Assembly: GCF_008312835.1 (NCBI RefSeq)
Contig: NZ_VSKS01000006.1
Span: 124,001 to 188,000, forward strand
DNA: 64,000 nt
Direction of reading: 5' to 3'
Source of the DNA: Streptomyces marokkonensis
GTDB taxonomy: Bacteria > Actinomycetota > Actinomycetes > Streptomycetales > Streptomycetaceae
In this document: one piece after another, positions 50,342 to 59,617 of the stretch
How the letters are laid out: every line of letters begins with the position of its first letter
Position numbering within the stretch: the first letter of the stretch is position 1
Notes under the pieces: model-generated
Databases searched by the model: none
Told to the model about the DNA's origin: nothing
Seen by the model: the letters and a program-made list of their open reading frames with translations, nothing else
Made by a program: the position numbers and the translations under genes

Positions 50342-51514
50342 TCAGGCGGCCGCCGCGGAGTGGCCGTCGTGGTGGATCGGCGTCGCCGAACCCGTCAGCG
50401 GGACGCCCGTGCCGCCGCGCCGGGCGGCGACGATCTCCGCCGCGATGGACAGGGCCGTCTCCTCCGGGGTGCGGGCGCCGAGGTCGAGGCCGATCGGGGA
50501 GCGCAGGCGGGACAGCTCCCGCTCCCCCACCCCCGCCTCGCGCAGCCGGCGCTCGCGGTCGGTGTGGGTGCGGCGGGAACCCATCGCGCCGACGTACGCC
50601 ACCGGCATGCCGAGGGCCGCCTGGAGCAGCGGGATGTCGAACTTCGCGTCGTGCGTGAGGACGCACAGCACCGTGCGCGCGTCGGTCCCGGTGCCGCGCA
50701 GATAGCGGTGCGGCCAGTCGACGACGACCTCGTCGGCGTCGGGGAACCGGGCCCGGGTGGCGAAGACCGGCCGGGCGTCGCAGACCGTGACGTGGTAGCC
50801 GAGGAACTTGCCCGCCCGCACCAGCGCCGCCGCGAAGTCGACCGCGCCGAAGACGATCATGCGGGGCGGCGGCACCGAGGACTCCACGAACAGGGCCGGA
50901 CCACCGGGGCAGTGCGCACCTCCCCCCGGCTCCGGCCGCGGGGAGCTCCGTCCCGCTCCGCTCACCGCGACGCCCACCGTGCCGGTGCGGCCCGCGTCCA
51001 GCAGGACCCCGGCCTCGCCGGCCGCCGCCCGGTCCAGCTCCGCGGGCCCGCCGAGCCCGCCCTCGTACGATCCGTCCGGGCGGACGAGGAGAGCCCCGCC
51101 GAGCAGTTCCGCCGGGCCCTCGACGACGCGGACCAGGGCGCCCGGCTCACCCCGGACCACGGCCGACAGCGCAGCCCGCAGCACCCGCCGGGCGGGGGCC
51201 CGCGCAAGGACCGGGGTGACCATGACGTCGATGACCCCGCCGCAGGTCAGACCCACCGCGAAGGCGTCCTCGTCGCTGTAGCCGAACCGTTCGACACGGG
51301 TCCCGCCGTCCTCGATCGCCCGAGCGCACAGGTCGTAGACCGCGCCCTCCACACAACCGCCGGAGACCGAGCCGATCGCCGTGCCCCCGCTGTCGACGGC
51401 GAGGGCGGCGCCCGGCCCGCGCGGCGCGCTGCCGCTCACGGACACCACCGTCGCCACGGCGAACTCCCGGCCCTCGTCCAGCCAGCGGTGCAGCTCACCG
51501 GCGATGTCAAACAC
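50342..51514 (-). CDS. XdhC/PaoD-family molybdenum cofactor insertion protein
   Basis: 390 residues, with FAVATVVSVSGSAPRGPGA and SVSGGCVEGAVYD at the N-terminal XdhC domain and FDIPLLQAALGMPVAYVGAM with GSRRTH at the C-terminal Rossmann part. These proteins bind sulfurated molybdopterin and deliver it to molybdenum hydroxylases. GTG start overlaps the large-subunit stop by eight bases. Last gene of the operon. Confidence 0.88.
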   Translation of the reverse strand: MFDIAGELHRWLDEGREFAVATVVSVSGSAPRGPGAALAVDSGGTAIGSVSGGCVEGAVYDLCARAIEDGGTRVERFGYSDEDAFAVGLTCGGVIDVMVTPVLARAPARRVLRAALSAVVRGEPGALVRVVEGPAELLGGALLVRPDGSYEGGLGGPAELDRAAAGEAGVLLDAGRTGTVGVAVSGAGRSSPRPEPGGGAHCPGGPALFVESSVPPPRMIVFGAVDFAAALVRAGKFLGYHVTVCDARPVFATRARFPDADEVVVDWPHRYLRGTGTDARTVLCVLTHDAKFDIPLLQAALGMPVAYVGAMGSRRTHTDRERRLREAGVGERELSRLRSPIGLDLGARTPEETALSIAAEIVAARRGGTGVPLTGSATPIHHDGHSAAAA

Positions 51515-53639
51515 GCGGTTCTCCCGCCCGCAGCACCCGGTCCGGACGGATGGGCAGAGACCGGTGGCGTACGCCGGTCGCGTGCCACACCGCGTTGGCG
51601 ACGGCAGCCGCCGCGCCCACGATGCCCACCTCGCCGATGCCCTTGATCCCGACCGGGTCGTCGGGATCCGGGTCGTCCACCCAGTCCGCCTCGATCGCCG
51701 GTACGTCGGCGTGGCTCGCCACGTGATAGCCGGCCAGGTCGCCGCCGTAGAGGCCGCCCGAGGCACCGTCGCGCACCGCCTCCTCGTGCAGGGCCATGGA
51801 GATGCCCCACGTCATGCCGCCGACGAGCTGACTGCGCGCGGTGAGCGGGTTGACGATCCGGCCCGCGGCGAAGATGCCCAGCATGCGGCGCACCCGCACC
51901 TCGCCGGTGGTGACGTCCACGGCGGCCTCGGCGAACTGTGCCCCGTAGGAGTGCCGTTCCCTCTGGGTGAGGGCGCCGAGGGCGGCGGTGGTGTCGGAGC
52001 GCACGGTGATGCCCTCCGGCGGCACGGTGCCGCCCGGAACGAGCCGCTCCCGCAGTTCCCCGGCGGCGGCCGTGACCGCCCAGGCCCAGGAGCGGGTGCC
52101 CATGGAGCCGCCCGCGATCCCGGCCGGGCCGAAGTCGCTGTCGCCGATGCGCACCCGGACCCGCTCGGTCGGCACCCTCAGCGCGTCGGCGGCGACCAGG
52201 GTGAGCGCCGTGCGGGCCCCGGTGCCGATGTCGGCCGCCGCGATCCGCACGGTGAAGGTGCCGTCCGGCTCCGCCGTCACCGCCGCCGTGGACGGCAGGG
52301 CGCCCGCGGGGAAGGAGGCCGCGGCCGTTCCCGTGCCGAGCAGCCACCGTCCCTCGCGGCGCACACCCGGGCGCGGGTCGCGGTCCGCCCAGCCGAAGCG
52401 GCGGGCGCCCTCGCGGAAGCAGGCGGCGAGGTTGCGGCCGGCGAACGGCAGCCCGGAGACCGGGCCCCGCTCCGGCTCGTTGCGCAGCCGCAGCTCGATC
52501 GGGTCGATCCCGCACTTCTCGGCCAGTTCGTCGAGCGCGGCCTCCACCGCGAACGACCCCGGCGCCTCGCCCGGCGCGCGCATCCAGGTCGGGGACGGGA
52601 CGTCGAGCCGTACGACCCGGTTCTCCGTGCGGTGGGCGTCGGCGTCGTACATGATCCGCGCCACACCGGCGCCCGGCTCGACGAACTCCCAGACCGTCGA
52701 CGTCTGGTTGAGCGAGCGGTGGTCCAGGGCGCGCAGCCGCCCGCCGGGGTCGGCGCCGAGCCTGATCCGCTGGGTGGTGGGGCTGCGGTAGCCGGTGAGC
52801 GAGAACATCTGACGGCGGGTCAGGACGACGCGCACCGGCCGCTGCAGGACGGTGGCGGCCATCACCGCGGACACCTGGTGGGCGCGCAGACCCTTGCTGC
52901 CGAAGCCGCCGCCGACGTGCTCGGAGCGCACCCGCACGGCGGACGCGTCCAGCGAGAACATCCGCACGATCTCGTCCGCGACCCAGGTGGTGCCCTGGTT
53001 GGAGTCGACGACCTCGAGCCGGCCGCCGTCCCACCGGGCGGACGCCGCGTGCGGCTCCATCATGCCGTGGTGCTCCTCGGGCGTGGTGTACTCCTCGTCC
53101 ACCACGTGCGCGGAGGCGGCGAGTTCGGCCTCCACGTCGCCCTTCTCCGTCAGGGCCGGCATGTGTCCGTCCGCCGGGTAGGTGTCCGGGCGGGTGCCGG
53201 AGAAGGCGATGTCGTGCGGCTCCTGCTCGTAGGTGACGACGAGCGCCTCGGCGGCCTCCCGGGCCTGCTCGGGCGTCTCGGCGACGACGAGCGCGACGGG
53301 CCAGCCGGCGTGCGGGACACGGTCGTTCTGGAAGACCGCGGCCGTCGGGTCCGGTGGTACGCCCAGCATGCCGACGTAGTCGGTGGTGAGCCGCGGGGCG
53401 TTGCCGTGATGCAGGACGGTCAGCACGCCCGGCATGCCGAGGACGGGTCCGGTCCCGACGGAGAGGACGCGGCCACGGGCGACCGTGGACAGGACGAGCC
53501 AGCCGTGGGCGAGGCCGGCGAAGGGGATCTCGCCGGCGTAGCGGGCGGCGCCGGTGACCTTGTCACGGCCCTCGACGCGGGTGTGCGCGGTGCCGACGGC
53601 GCCCGTCGGCGTCGCGGCGCCGGTCGTGGCGGTGGTCAT
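51507..53639 (-). CDS. Molybdenum hydroxylase large subunit (PaoC/YagR-like)
   Basis: 710-residue xanthine-oxidase-family subunit. TRVEGRDKVTGAARYAGEI starts the domain. YTTPEEHHGMMEPHAASARW, VGGGFGSKGLRAHQVSAVMA and RAPGEAPGSFAVEAALDELA are molybdopterin-binding elements, with the catalytic glutamate expected near KGIGEVGIVGAAAAVANAVW. Size fits aldehyde oxidoreductases rather than the larger xanthine dehydrogenase B chain. ATGA overlap with the FAD subunit gene. Confidence 0.9.
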   Translation of the reverse strand: MTTATTGAATPTGAVGTAHTRVEGRDKVTGAARYAGEIPFAGLAHGWLVLSTVARGRVLSVGTGPVLGMPGVLTVLHHGNAPRLTTDYVGMLGVPPDPTAAVFQNDRVPHAGWPVALVVAETPEQAREAAEALVVTYEQEPHDIAFSGTRPDTYPADGHMPALTEKGDVEAELAASAHVVDEEYTTPEEHHGMMEPHAASARWDGGRLEVVDSNQGTTWVADEIVRMFSLDASAVRVRSEHVGGGFGSKGLRAHQVSAVMAATVLQRPVRVVLTRRQMFSLTGYRSPTTQRIRLGADPGGRLRALDHRSLNQTSTVWEFVEPGAGVARIMYDADAHRTENRVVRLDVPSPTWMRAPGEAPGSFAVEAALDELAEKCGIDPIELRLRNEPERGPVSGLPFAGRNLAACFREGARRFGWADRDPRPGVRREGRWLLGTGTAAASFPAGALPSTAAVTAEPDGTFTVRIAAADIGTGARTALTLVAADALRVPTERVRVRIGDSDFGPAGIAGGSMGTRSWAWAVTAAAGELRERLVPGGTVPPEGITVRSDTTAALGALTQRERHSYGAQFAEAAVDVTTGEVRVRRMLGIFAAGRIVNPLTARSQLVGGMTWGISMALHEEAVRDGASGGLYGGDLAGYHVASHADVPAIEADWVDDPDPDDPVGIKGIGEVGIVGAAAAVANAVWHATGVRHRSLPIRPDRVLRAGEPRV

Positions 53640-54628
53640 CGGGCGGCCTCCTCGGCGAGTTCGGACAGCACGGCCACCACGAGGTTGCGCATGAGTGTCA
53701 CCTTGTATCCGTTGTCGGGCAGCGGCCTGGCGGCCGCGAGTTCGGCGTCGGCGGCCGCGGCGAAGTACTCCGCGGTGGCCGGGGCGCCGGTCAGGACGCG
53801 CTCGGCGATGCCGGCCCGCCAGGGGCGGGAGGCGACCGCACCGAAGGCGAGGCGCACGTCGCGTACGACCCCGCCCGAGACGTCGAGGGCGGCGGCCACC
53901 GACCCGATCGCGAAGGCGTACGAGGCCCGTTCGCGGACCTTGCGGTAGCGCGAGCGGGCGGCGACCGGCGCGGGCGGCAGGGTGACACCGGTGATGAGCG
54001 CGCCCGGTGGCAGGGCGGTCTCCCGGTGCGGGGTGTCCCCGACGGGCAGGTAGAAGTCGGCCAGCGGCAACTCCCCCGGCCCGTCGGCGCTTTCGTAGGA
54101 GACCACCGCGTCGAAGGCGGTGAGCGCCACGCCCATGTCGGAGGGGTGGACGGCCACGCAGTGCTCCGAGGCGCCGAGGACCGCGTGGTTGTGGTGCTCG
54201 CCCTGGACGGCGGGACAACCGCTGCCCGGCGCGCGCTTGTTGCAGGGCTTGGTCACGTCGGTGAAGTAGCCGCAGCGGGTGCGCTGGAGCAGGTTGCCGC
54301 CGACGGTGGCCATGTTGCGCAGCTGCCCGGAGGCGCCGGCGAGCACGGCCTGGGTGAGGGCCGGGTAGCGGTGGCGGATCCCGGGGTGTGCGGCGAGGTC
54401 GCTGTTGGTGACGGTGGCGCCGACGCGCAGTCCGCCGTCGCCGGCCGGCTCGATCCGGTCCAGCGGGAGGGTACGGACGTCGACGAGCCGGGCGGGACGC
54501 TCCACGCCGGTCTTCATCAGGTCGACGAGGTTGGTGCCGCCGCCCAGGTAGCGGGCGTCGGGGTCGGCGCCGAGCAGCGCCACCGCGCCGGAGACGTCGT
54601 CGGCGCGCCGGTAGTCGAACTCCCTCAT
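53636..54628 (-). CDS. FAD-binding subunit with extra [4Fe-4S] insertion (PaoB/YagS-like)
   Basis: 330 residues, CO-dehydrogenase flavoprotein type: YLGGGTNLVDLMKTGVERP and ASGQLRNMATVGGNLLQRTR bind FAD. The segment after it, RCGYFTDVTKPCNKRAPGSG followed by C, adds cysteines as in PaoB and 4-hydroxybenzoyl-CoA reductase, where they hold an additional [4Fe-4S] cluster. This favours a PaoABC-like aldehyde oxidoreductase. ATGA overlaps on both sides. Confidence 0.88.
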   Translation of the reverse strand: MREFDYRRADDVSGAVALLGADPDARYLGGGTNLVDLMKTGVERPARLVDVRTLPLDRIEPAGDGGLRVGATVTNSDLAAHPGIRHRYPALTQAVLAGASGQLRNMATVGGNLLQRTRCGYFTDVTKPCNKRAPGSGCPAVQGEHHNHAVLGASEHCVAVHPSDMGVALTAFDAVVSYESADGPGELPLADFYLPVGDTPHRETALPPGALITGVTLPPAPVAARSRYRKVRERASYAFAIGSVAAALDVSGGVVRDVRLAFGAVASRPWRAGIAERVLTGAPATAEYFAAAADAELAAARPLPDNGYKVTLMRNLVVAVLSELAEEAAR

Positions 54629-55182
54629 GCGGCGGCCCCCTCGGTCCCGGTCCGGGTCTCGGCGGCGGCGCGGGCGACGGCCTGGACGATCTGTACGTAG
54701 GCACCGCACCGGCACAGGTTGCCGCTCATGCGTTCCCTGATCTCCTCGGGGGTCAGGGGTGGCGGTCCCGCTTCCGGCCGTACGTCCTCGGTGACGGCGC
54801 TGGGCCAGCCCGCGGCGTGCTCCTCGATGACGGCGATGGCGGAACAGATCTGGCCGGGGGTGCAGTAGCCGCACTGGAAGCCGTCCAGGTCGAGGAAGGC
54901 CTGCTGCACCGGGTGCAGCCTCTCCCCCTCGGCGACGCCCTCCACGGTGGTGATCTCGCGTTCTTGGGACGCGACGGCCAGTTGCAGGCAGGACACGGTG
55001 CGGCGGCCGTCGACCAGGACGGTGCAGGCACCGCACTGTCCCTGGTCGCAGCCCTTCTTGGTGCCGGTCAGGTCGAGCCGTTCGCGCAGCGCGTCGAGCA
55101 GGGTGGTGCGGTGGTCGACGGACAGCGTGTGCTTCTCGCCGTTGATGTCCAGGGTGACGGTGCTGGACGTCGAGGGGGCCAT
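54625..55182 (-). CDS. [2Fe-2S] subunit of molybdenum hydroxylase (PaoA/YagT-like)
   Basis: 185 residues. Plant-type cluster KKGCDQGQCGACTVLVDG, and second cluster QCGYCTPGQICSA with GNLCRCGAYVQIV. Begins MAPSTSSTV with no signal peptide, so unlike E. coli PaoA it looks cytoplasmic. GAAGG lies upstream of ATG 55182. First gene of the four-gene operon, divergent from a TetR gene. Confidence 0.92.
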   Translation of the reverse strand: MAPSTSSTVTLDINGEKHTLSVDHRTTLLDALRERLDLTGTKKGCDQGQCGACTVLVDGRRTVSCLQLAVASQEREITTVEGVAEGERLHPVQQAFLDLDGFQCGYCTPGQICSAIAVIEEHAAGWPSAVTEDVRPEAGPPPLTPEEIRERMSGNLCRCGAYVQIVQAVARAAAETRTGTEGAAA

Positions 55183-55355
55183 GAGCAGGCCTTCTTTCAG
55201 GCATCTGGAAGGCGGACGAGTCGATGCAACGGGAATGCGTGCTGTACGGGACGAGGGGGGTCCGGGACCATGCGGGAGGGCGGAAGGGCCGGGAACGCCG
55301 GTCGTTCGGGGGCATGCCACGGCCGTCCGTGTCCGCCGATACGATGGACCCGAAG

Positions 55356-55400
55356 CGGACAGCTGTCCGTTACCCCGGAAAACGTAGTGGACAGCTGTCC
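55356..55400. promoter_or_regulatory. Paired TetR operators of the aldehyde oxidoreductase operon
   Basis: CGGACAGCTGTCCG (55356-55369) and GGACAGCTGTCC (55389-55400) are perfect palindromes with centres 32 bp apart, just before the TetR start. They probably control both the TetR gene and the divergent oxidoreductase operon. The rest of the 262-bp gap shows no gene. Confidence 0.78.
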
Positions 55401-55444
55401 GGTTAACAAGGACGGGTTTCGGCCACGACCCGTGAGGAGAACGG

Positions 55445-56023
55445 ATGGGGCACGACAAGGACGCACCTCTGCGCGCGGACGCCCAGCGCAATCGCGAGCG
55501 GATCCTGCGAGTGGCCCTGGCCGAGCTCACGCGCTCGGCGGACACCCCGCTGAGCGTGATCGCCAAGAAGGCGTGCGTCGGACAGGGCACGTTCTACCGG
55601 AACTTCCCCAGCCGTGAGGCGCTCGTCCTGGAGATCTACCGGTACGAGATGCGGCAGGTCGCCGACAGCGCGGCGCAGTTGCTGCAGTGCCGGGAGCCGG
55701 ACCGCGCGCTGCGCGAGTGGATGGACCGGCTGGCCCGGTTCGCCATGGCCAAGGCCGGACTGGCCGACGCCATCCGGCAGGCGACCAGCGGGCCGGGGAG
55801 CCCGGAGAAGCCCGCCCACAGCCCGGTGACCGAGGCGGCCGAACTCCTGCTGCGCCGCTGCGAGGAGGCCGGGGTCATCCGCCCGGGGGTGACCGCGGAC
55901 GACCTCATGCTCGCCATGGGCGGTCTCTGGCAGCTCGACCCGGCCGGCGCGTGGCAGCCGCGCGCCGCCCGGCTCCTGGACCTCATCATGGACGGCCTGC
56001 GCATGGGTGCACCCTCCCGGTAG
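55445..56023 (+). CDS. TetR-family regulator
   Basis: 192 residues with helix-turn-helix RADAQRNRERILRVALAELT, PLSVIAKKACVGQGTFYRNF and PSREALVLEIY. The C-terminal half is helical and conserved among actinobacterial TetRs next to oxidoreductases. GGAGAAC precedes the ATG. Likely repressor of the divergent molybdenum hydroxylase genes, released by an aldehyde or aromatic inducer. Confidence 0.9.
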   Translation: MGHDKDAPLRADAQRNRERILRVALAELTRSADTPLSVIAKKACVGQGTFYRNFPSREALVLEIYRYEMRQVADSAAQLLQCREPDRALREWMDRLARFAMAKAGLADAIRQATSGPGSPEKPAHSPVTEAAELLLRRCEEAGVIRPGVTADDLMLAMGGLWQLDPAGAWQPRAARLLDLIMDGLRMGAPSR

Positions 56024-56274
56024 CACCGCGCACCCGGCCCCGCCCGGGACCCCCGTGACTGCCCCCGCGCCAGGACCACACCCGCACTCCCGGACGACGG
56101 CGCACCCCGCGCGACCGCGCGGCACAGCGATGCCGCGCCACCCGGACACGCCGACCGGCAACGACCACGAAACCCGCGGGCGGGCCCGCTCGCGCGGACG
56201 CCGGTGACAGCGACCGCCCGGGCGGACGGCGGACGCGTCCCGCGTGGACGTCGGCGGCGGACCCGTGCCGGCCG

Positions 56275-57180
56275 TCAGGCGACCGCCGTCGGTGCCAGTT
56301 CCCGTAGTTCGCGCAGTGCCGCCTCCACCGCGGGGCGGGCGTGGCCGCCGCCGCGGGTGCAGGTCAGCAGCTTGCGGTGCGGGTCGCCCGCGCAGCGCAC
56401 CCGGGCGATCGGCAGGTCCGGCGCCAGACGGGCCAGGCGCGGGATCAGGGCGACGCCGAGACCGTGGGCGACGAGATGCGCGGTGACATTCCAGTCGTGG
56501 GCGTGGTGGACGACGTCCGGGGAGAAACCGGCCGCACCGCACGCGGCCATCACCTGCAGCCGGCAGGGACTCTCCGGCACCGGCGCGATCCACGGCTCGC
56601 GCGCCGCCTCGGCGAGGCCGATCCGCTCCCTCCCGGCCAGCGGGTTCCCGGCCGGGACCACCAGGTCGAACGGATCGTCCAGCAACGGTTGCTGGTCGAA
56701 CCGCGTGTCGCTCAGCGGCGGGTTGAGCGGGGTGGACTCCACCACGGCCAGATCGGCGGCCCCTTCGAAGAGCAGGTCGAAGCTCTGGGGCACCACCGCC
56801 TCCACGATCCGCACCGACAGCCGGGGATGGCGCTCGCCCAGCCGCGCGGCCATCGGCGCCAGCAGCACCGAGACCGCCACCGGGAACCCGGTCACGCGCA
56901 GCGGCCCGGCCGGGGCGTCGCGGTCGGCCCGCAGATCCAGTTCCGCCTGGTCCCAGCGCGCCTGGATGGCGTCGGCGTGCGCCAGCAGGCTCTCGGCGGC
57001 CGGGGTGAGCCGTACCCCGCGCCCCTGCGGCTCCAGCAGGACGACGTCCAGGTCGCGGGCGAGCTGGCGGATCTGCTGGGAGGCGGCGGACGGGGTGAAG
57101 TGCAGGGCGCGGGCGGCCGCGGTGACCGTGCCGTAGTGGGCGACCGCCCTGAGGACGTGCAGCCTGCGCAGATCGATCAT
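56275..57180 (-). CDS. LysR-family regulator
   Basis: 301 residues. N-terminal winged helix MIDLRRLHVLRAVAHYGTVT followed by AAARALHFTPSAASQQIRQL, C-terminal substrate-binding domain. ATG 57180 is the family start; it has no ribosome site and lies eight bases from a -10 hexamer, so translation is probably leaderless. Divergent from a small zinc-ribbon gene and CoA transferase gene, the likely targets. Confidence 0.92.
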   Translation of the reverse strand: MIDLRRLHVLRAVAHYGTVTAAARALHFTPSAASQQIRQLARDLDVVLLEPQGRGVRLTPAAESLLAHADAIQARWDQAELDLRADRDAPAGPLRVTGFPVAVSVLLAPMAARLGERHPRLSVRIVEAVVPQSFDLLFEGAADLAVVESTPLNPPLSDTRFDQQPLLDDPFDLVVPAGNPLAGRERIGLAEAAREPWIAPVPESPCRLQVMAACGAAGFSPDVVHHAHDWNVTAHLVAHGLGVALIPRLARLAPDLPIARVRCAGDPHRKLLTCTRGGGHARPAVEAALRELRELAPTAVA

Positions 57181-57188
57181 GAAGACCA

Positions 57189-57216
57189 AACTTAACGGTC
57201 GAGTCCACAAAGTCAA
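57189..57216 (-). promoter_or_regulatory. Leaderless promoter of the LysR gene
   Basis: Reading the minus strand: TTGACT (57216-57211), 16-bp spacer, TAAGTT (57194-57189), then eight bases to ATG at 57180. Transcription should begin at or next to the start codon. No Shine-Dalgarno sequence is present. Confidence 0.6.
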
Positions 57217-57304
57217 CCTGGACGTGTACGGATGTCACGACGCACCCTTGCTGTGTCGCGACCACCGACATGCACCGAGGCCGTTGAGGAATCAGGGAGT
57301 CACC

Positions 57305-57595
57305 ATGTCCAGCACGACCGGCGCCACGGGTACGACCGGCACGAACTGCCCGTACTGCGGGTGGCCGGACGACGCCGAGCCGTTCCGGGTGGTCTCCCGG
57401 CACGCCACCGCGACGGGCAGCACCGTGTGGACCCGCTGCGGCTGCGGCTCGCTGCAGGTCCGGGCCGTCGACGAGCACGGGGTCCGCATGATGTCCCGCA
57501 GCCGCCCCGCCGCCCCGCCGACGCGCCGGGGAGCCGGACCGGCCGGTGAACGGACGGGGCGGCCGTTGACAGACCCTCCGCCCCGGCTGTACTGA
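57305..57595 (+). CDS. Small zinc-ribbon protein
   Basis: 96 residues with CPYCGWP near residue 15 and a later WTRCGCGSLQVR, forming a four-cysteine zinc site. The C-terminal third is basic and disordered. GGGAG precedes the ATG. Forty bases before the CoA transferase gene, so probably co-transcribed. Function unknown. Confidence 0.65.
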   Translation: MSSTTGATGTTGTNCPYCGWPDDAEPFRVVSRHATATGSTVWTRCGCGSLQVRAVDEHGVRMMSRSRPAAPPTRRGAGPAGERTGRPLTDPPPRLY

Positions 57596-57634
57596 TCGAG
57601 ACCGGTGCTCCGGGAGCAGGCAGGAGGCGTGGAC

Positions 57635-58819
57635 GTGCGGAAACTCCCCTTGTCCGGGGTGACGGTGGTCAGCGTGGAGCAGGCGGTGGCCGCCCCCTAC
57701 GCCACCCGGCAGCTGGCCGATCTCGGCGCACGCGTGATCAAGGTCGAACGGCCCGGCGAGGGCGACTTCGCCCGGCGCTACGACACGACCGTGCACGGCC
57801 ACTCCAGCTACTTCGTGTGGATCAACCGCTCCAAGGAGTCCCTCACCCTGGACCTGAAGGACCCGCGCGGCCGGGACATCCTCCACCAGCTCCTCCGGGA
57901 CGCGGACGTGTTCGTCCAGAACCTCGCCCCGGGCGCCGCCGACCGGCTCGGCCTCGGGACCGCGGAACTCACCCGCCGCTACCCGCGGCTGATCCCCTGC
58001 ACGATCTCCGGCTACGGCACGAGCGGCCCGTGGGCGGACCGCAAGGCGTACGACCTGCTGATGCAGTGCCAGACGGGACTGGTGTCACTGACCGGGACGG
58101 CGGAGGAGAGCGCCCGCACCGGAATCTCCGTCGCCGACATCGCCGCCGGGATGTACGCGTACAGCGGCGTGCTCACCGCCCTGTACACCCGGGCGACCAC
58201 CGGCACGGCCCACCCGGTGGAGGTCTCCCTGTTCGAGGCGCTGGCCGAGTGGATGGGCCAGCCCGCCTACTACACCCGCTACGGCGGCAGCCAGCCGCCG
58301 CGCCTGGGCACCCAGCACGCCACCATCGCCCCGTACGGGACCTACCGGGCCGCCGACGGCCGCGAGGTGCTGTTCTCGATCCAGAACGAGCGCGAGTGGG
58401 CGGTCCTGTGCGCGGAGTTCCTCGGCCGGCCGGAGCTGACCGACGATCCACGGTTCGCGACCGGCTCCGACCGCGTGACGCACCGGGAGGAACTGAACGC
58501 GATCATCGCGGAGCGTTTCGCCCGCGACGGCGCCGAGGAGCTGCTGAAGGACCTGGAGGCGATGGGCATCGCCTGCGCCGGCGTCAACGACGTCGCCGGC
58601 TTCCTCGGCCATCCGGTGCTCGCCGCGCGCGACCGGTGGCGCGAGGTGGCCGTGCCGGGTGCGACGGTGTCGGCGCTGCTCCCGCCCGCCGACCTCGCGG
58701 GGCTGTCCGCTCGCATGGACCCGGTGCCGGCCGTGGGTGAGCACACCGAGGCGATCCTGACGGAACTGGGTCGCGGCCCCGAGGAGATCGAGGCCCTGCG
58801 CGCGGACTCCGTCGTCTGA
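57635..58819 (+). CDS. CaiB/BaiF family CoA transferase
   Basis: 394-residue class III CoA transferase, moving CoA between carboxylic acids. SVEQAVAAPYATRQLADLGA, VIKVERPGEGDFARRYD, SKESLTLDLKDPRGRDIL and the later ISGYGTSGPWADRKAYDLL are family signatures. The aspartate in KAYDLLMQC region is the usual acyl-bearing residue. GTG 57635 has AGGAGG seven bases upstream; GTG 57629 is too close to it. Downstream of the zinc-ribbon gene and opposite the LysR gene. Confidence 0.9.
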   Translation: MRKLPLSGVTVVSVEQAVAAPYATRQLADLGARVIKVERPGEGDFARRYDTTVHGHSSYFVWINRSKESLTLDLKDPRGRDILHQLLRDADVFVQNLAPGAADRLGLGTAELTRRYPRLIPCTISGYGTSGPWADRKAYDLLMQCQTGLVSLTGTAEESARTGISVADIAAGMYAYSGVLTALYTRATTGTAHPVEVSLFEALAEWMGQPAYYTRYGGSQPPRLGTQHATIAPYGTYRAADGREVLFSIQNEREWAVLCAEFLGRPELTDDPRFATGSDRVTHREELNAIIAERFARDGAEELLKDLEAMGIACAGVNDVAGFLGHPVLAARDRWREVAVPGATVSALLPPADLAGLSARMDPVPAVGEHTEAILTELGRGPEEIEALRADSVV

Positions 58820-58842
58820 ACGGCGGCCGCGACCGCCGCCGT

Positions 58843-59490
58843 CTACGCCTGCCGCTGGTGCAGTGCGCCCAGCACGTCCTCGTCGGTCAGCTGGTCGAAC
58901 TCCTCGTACCACTGGCCGACGGCCATGAACGCCGCCGGCTCGCGCAGACACACCACCTCGTCGGCCTCCGCACGCATCAGCGCCACTGCCTCGGGCGAGC
59001 CGACCGGTACGGCGAGCACGAGACGGCCGGGACCCCGCGGGCGCAGCGCCCGCAGTGCGGCGCGGGCGGTGGAGCCGGTCGCCAGTCCGTCGTCGACGAC
59101 GATCACGGTGCGTCCGCGCAGCTCGGGAGCGGGCCGGCCCTGGCGGTAGAGCTGTTCGCGGCGGCGCAGCTCGGTGCGCTCACGCTCGACGACGGGCGCG
59201 AGGTCCGACTCGCTCAGGCCCAGCCGTCGCAGGGAGTGCTCGTCGAACACCGGCACCCCGTCACCGGCCATCGCCCCGACGCCGAACTCCTCGTGGAAGG
59301 GCGCGCCGACCTTCCGTACGACGAGGACGTCCAGCGGCGCGTCCAGTGCGCGCGCCACCTCGGCGGCCACGGTGACCCCGCCGCGGGGCAGGGCCAGCAC
59401 GACCGGGTCGGGCAGGGCTCCCTCGTCCTGCCTCTGCCGCAGTCGTGCGGCCAGTGCGCGGCCGGCCTCCCGGCGATCACGGAACCGCAT
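58843..59490 (-). CDS. Phosphoribosyltransferase-like protein
   Basis: 215 residues. PRPP-binding loop VIVVDDGLATGSTARAALRA; VLALPRGGVTVAAEVARALD starts the fold. Actinobacterial stress-linked proteins of this type are usually annotated phosphoribosyltransferase without known substrate. ATG 59490 starts MRFRDRREAGRALA; the earlier frame has no similarity. Confidence 0.85.
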   Translation of the reverse strand: MRFRDRREAGRALAARLRQRQDEGALPDPVVLALPRGGVTVAAEVARALDAPLDVLVVRKVGAPFHEEFGVGAMAGDGVPVFDEHSLRRLGLSESDLAPVVERERTELRRREQLYRQGRPAPELRGRTVIVVDDGLATGSTARAALRALRPRGPGRLVLAVPVGSPEAVALMRAEADEVVCLREPAAFMAVGQWYEEFDQLTDEDVLGALHQRQA

Positions 59491-59617
59491 GGCGGATGCC
59501 TCCCTCCCGCACGGAGACGGCACCTGAGGCACCTGGTCCGCACCCGCGTACCCGCTCCGCGGCGCCCGAAGCACCGCCGCCCGGCATGGGTGGGCGAGCC
59601 TCGGGCAGTCGAGGGTC

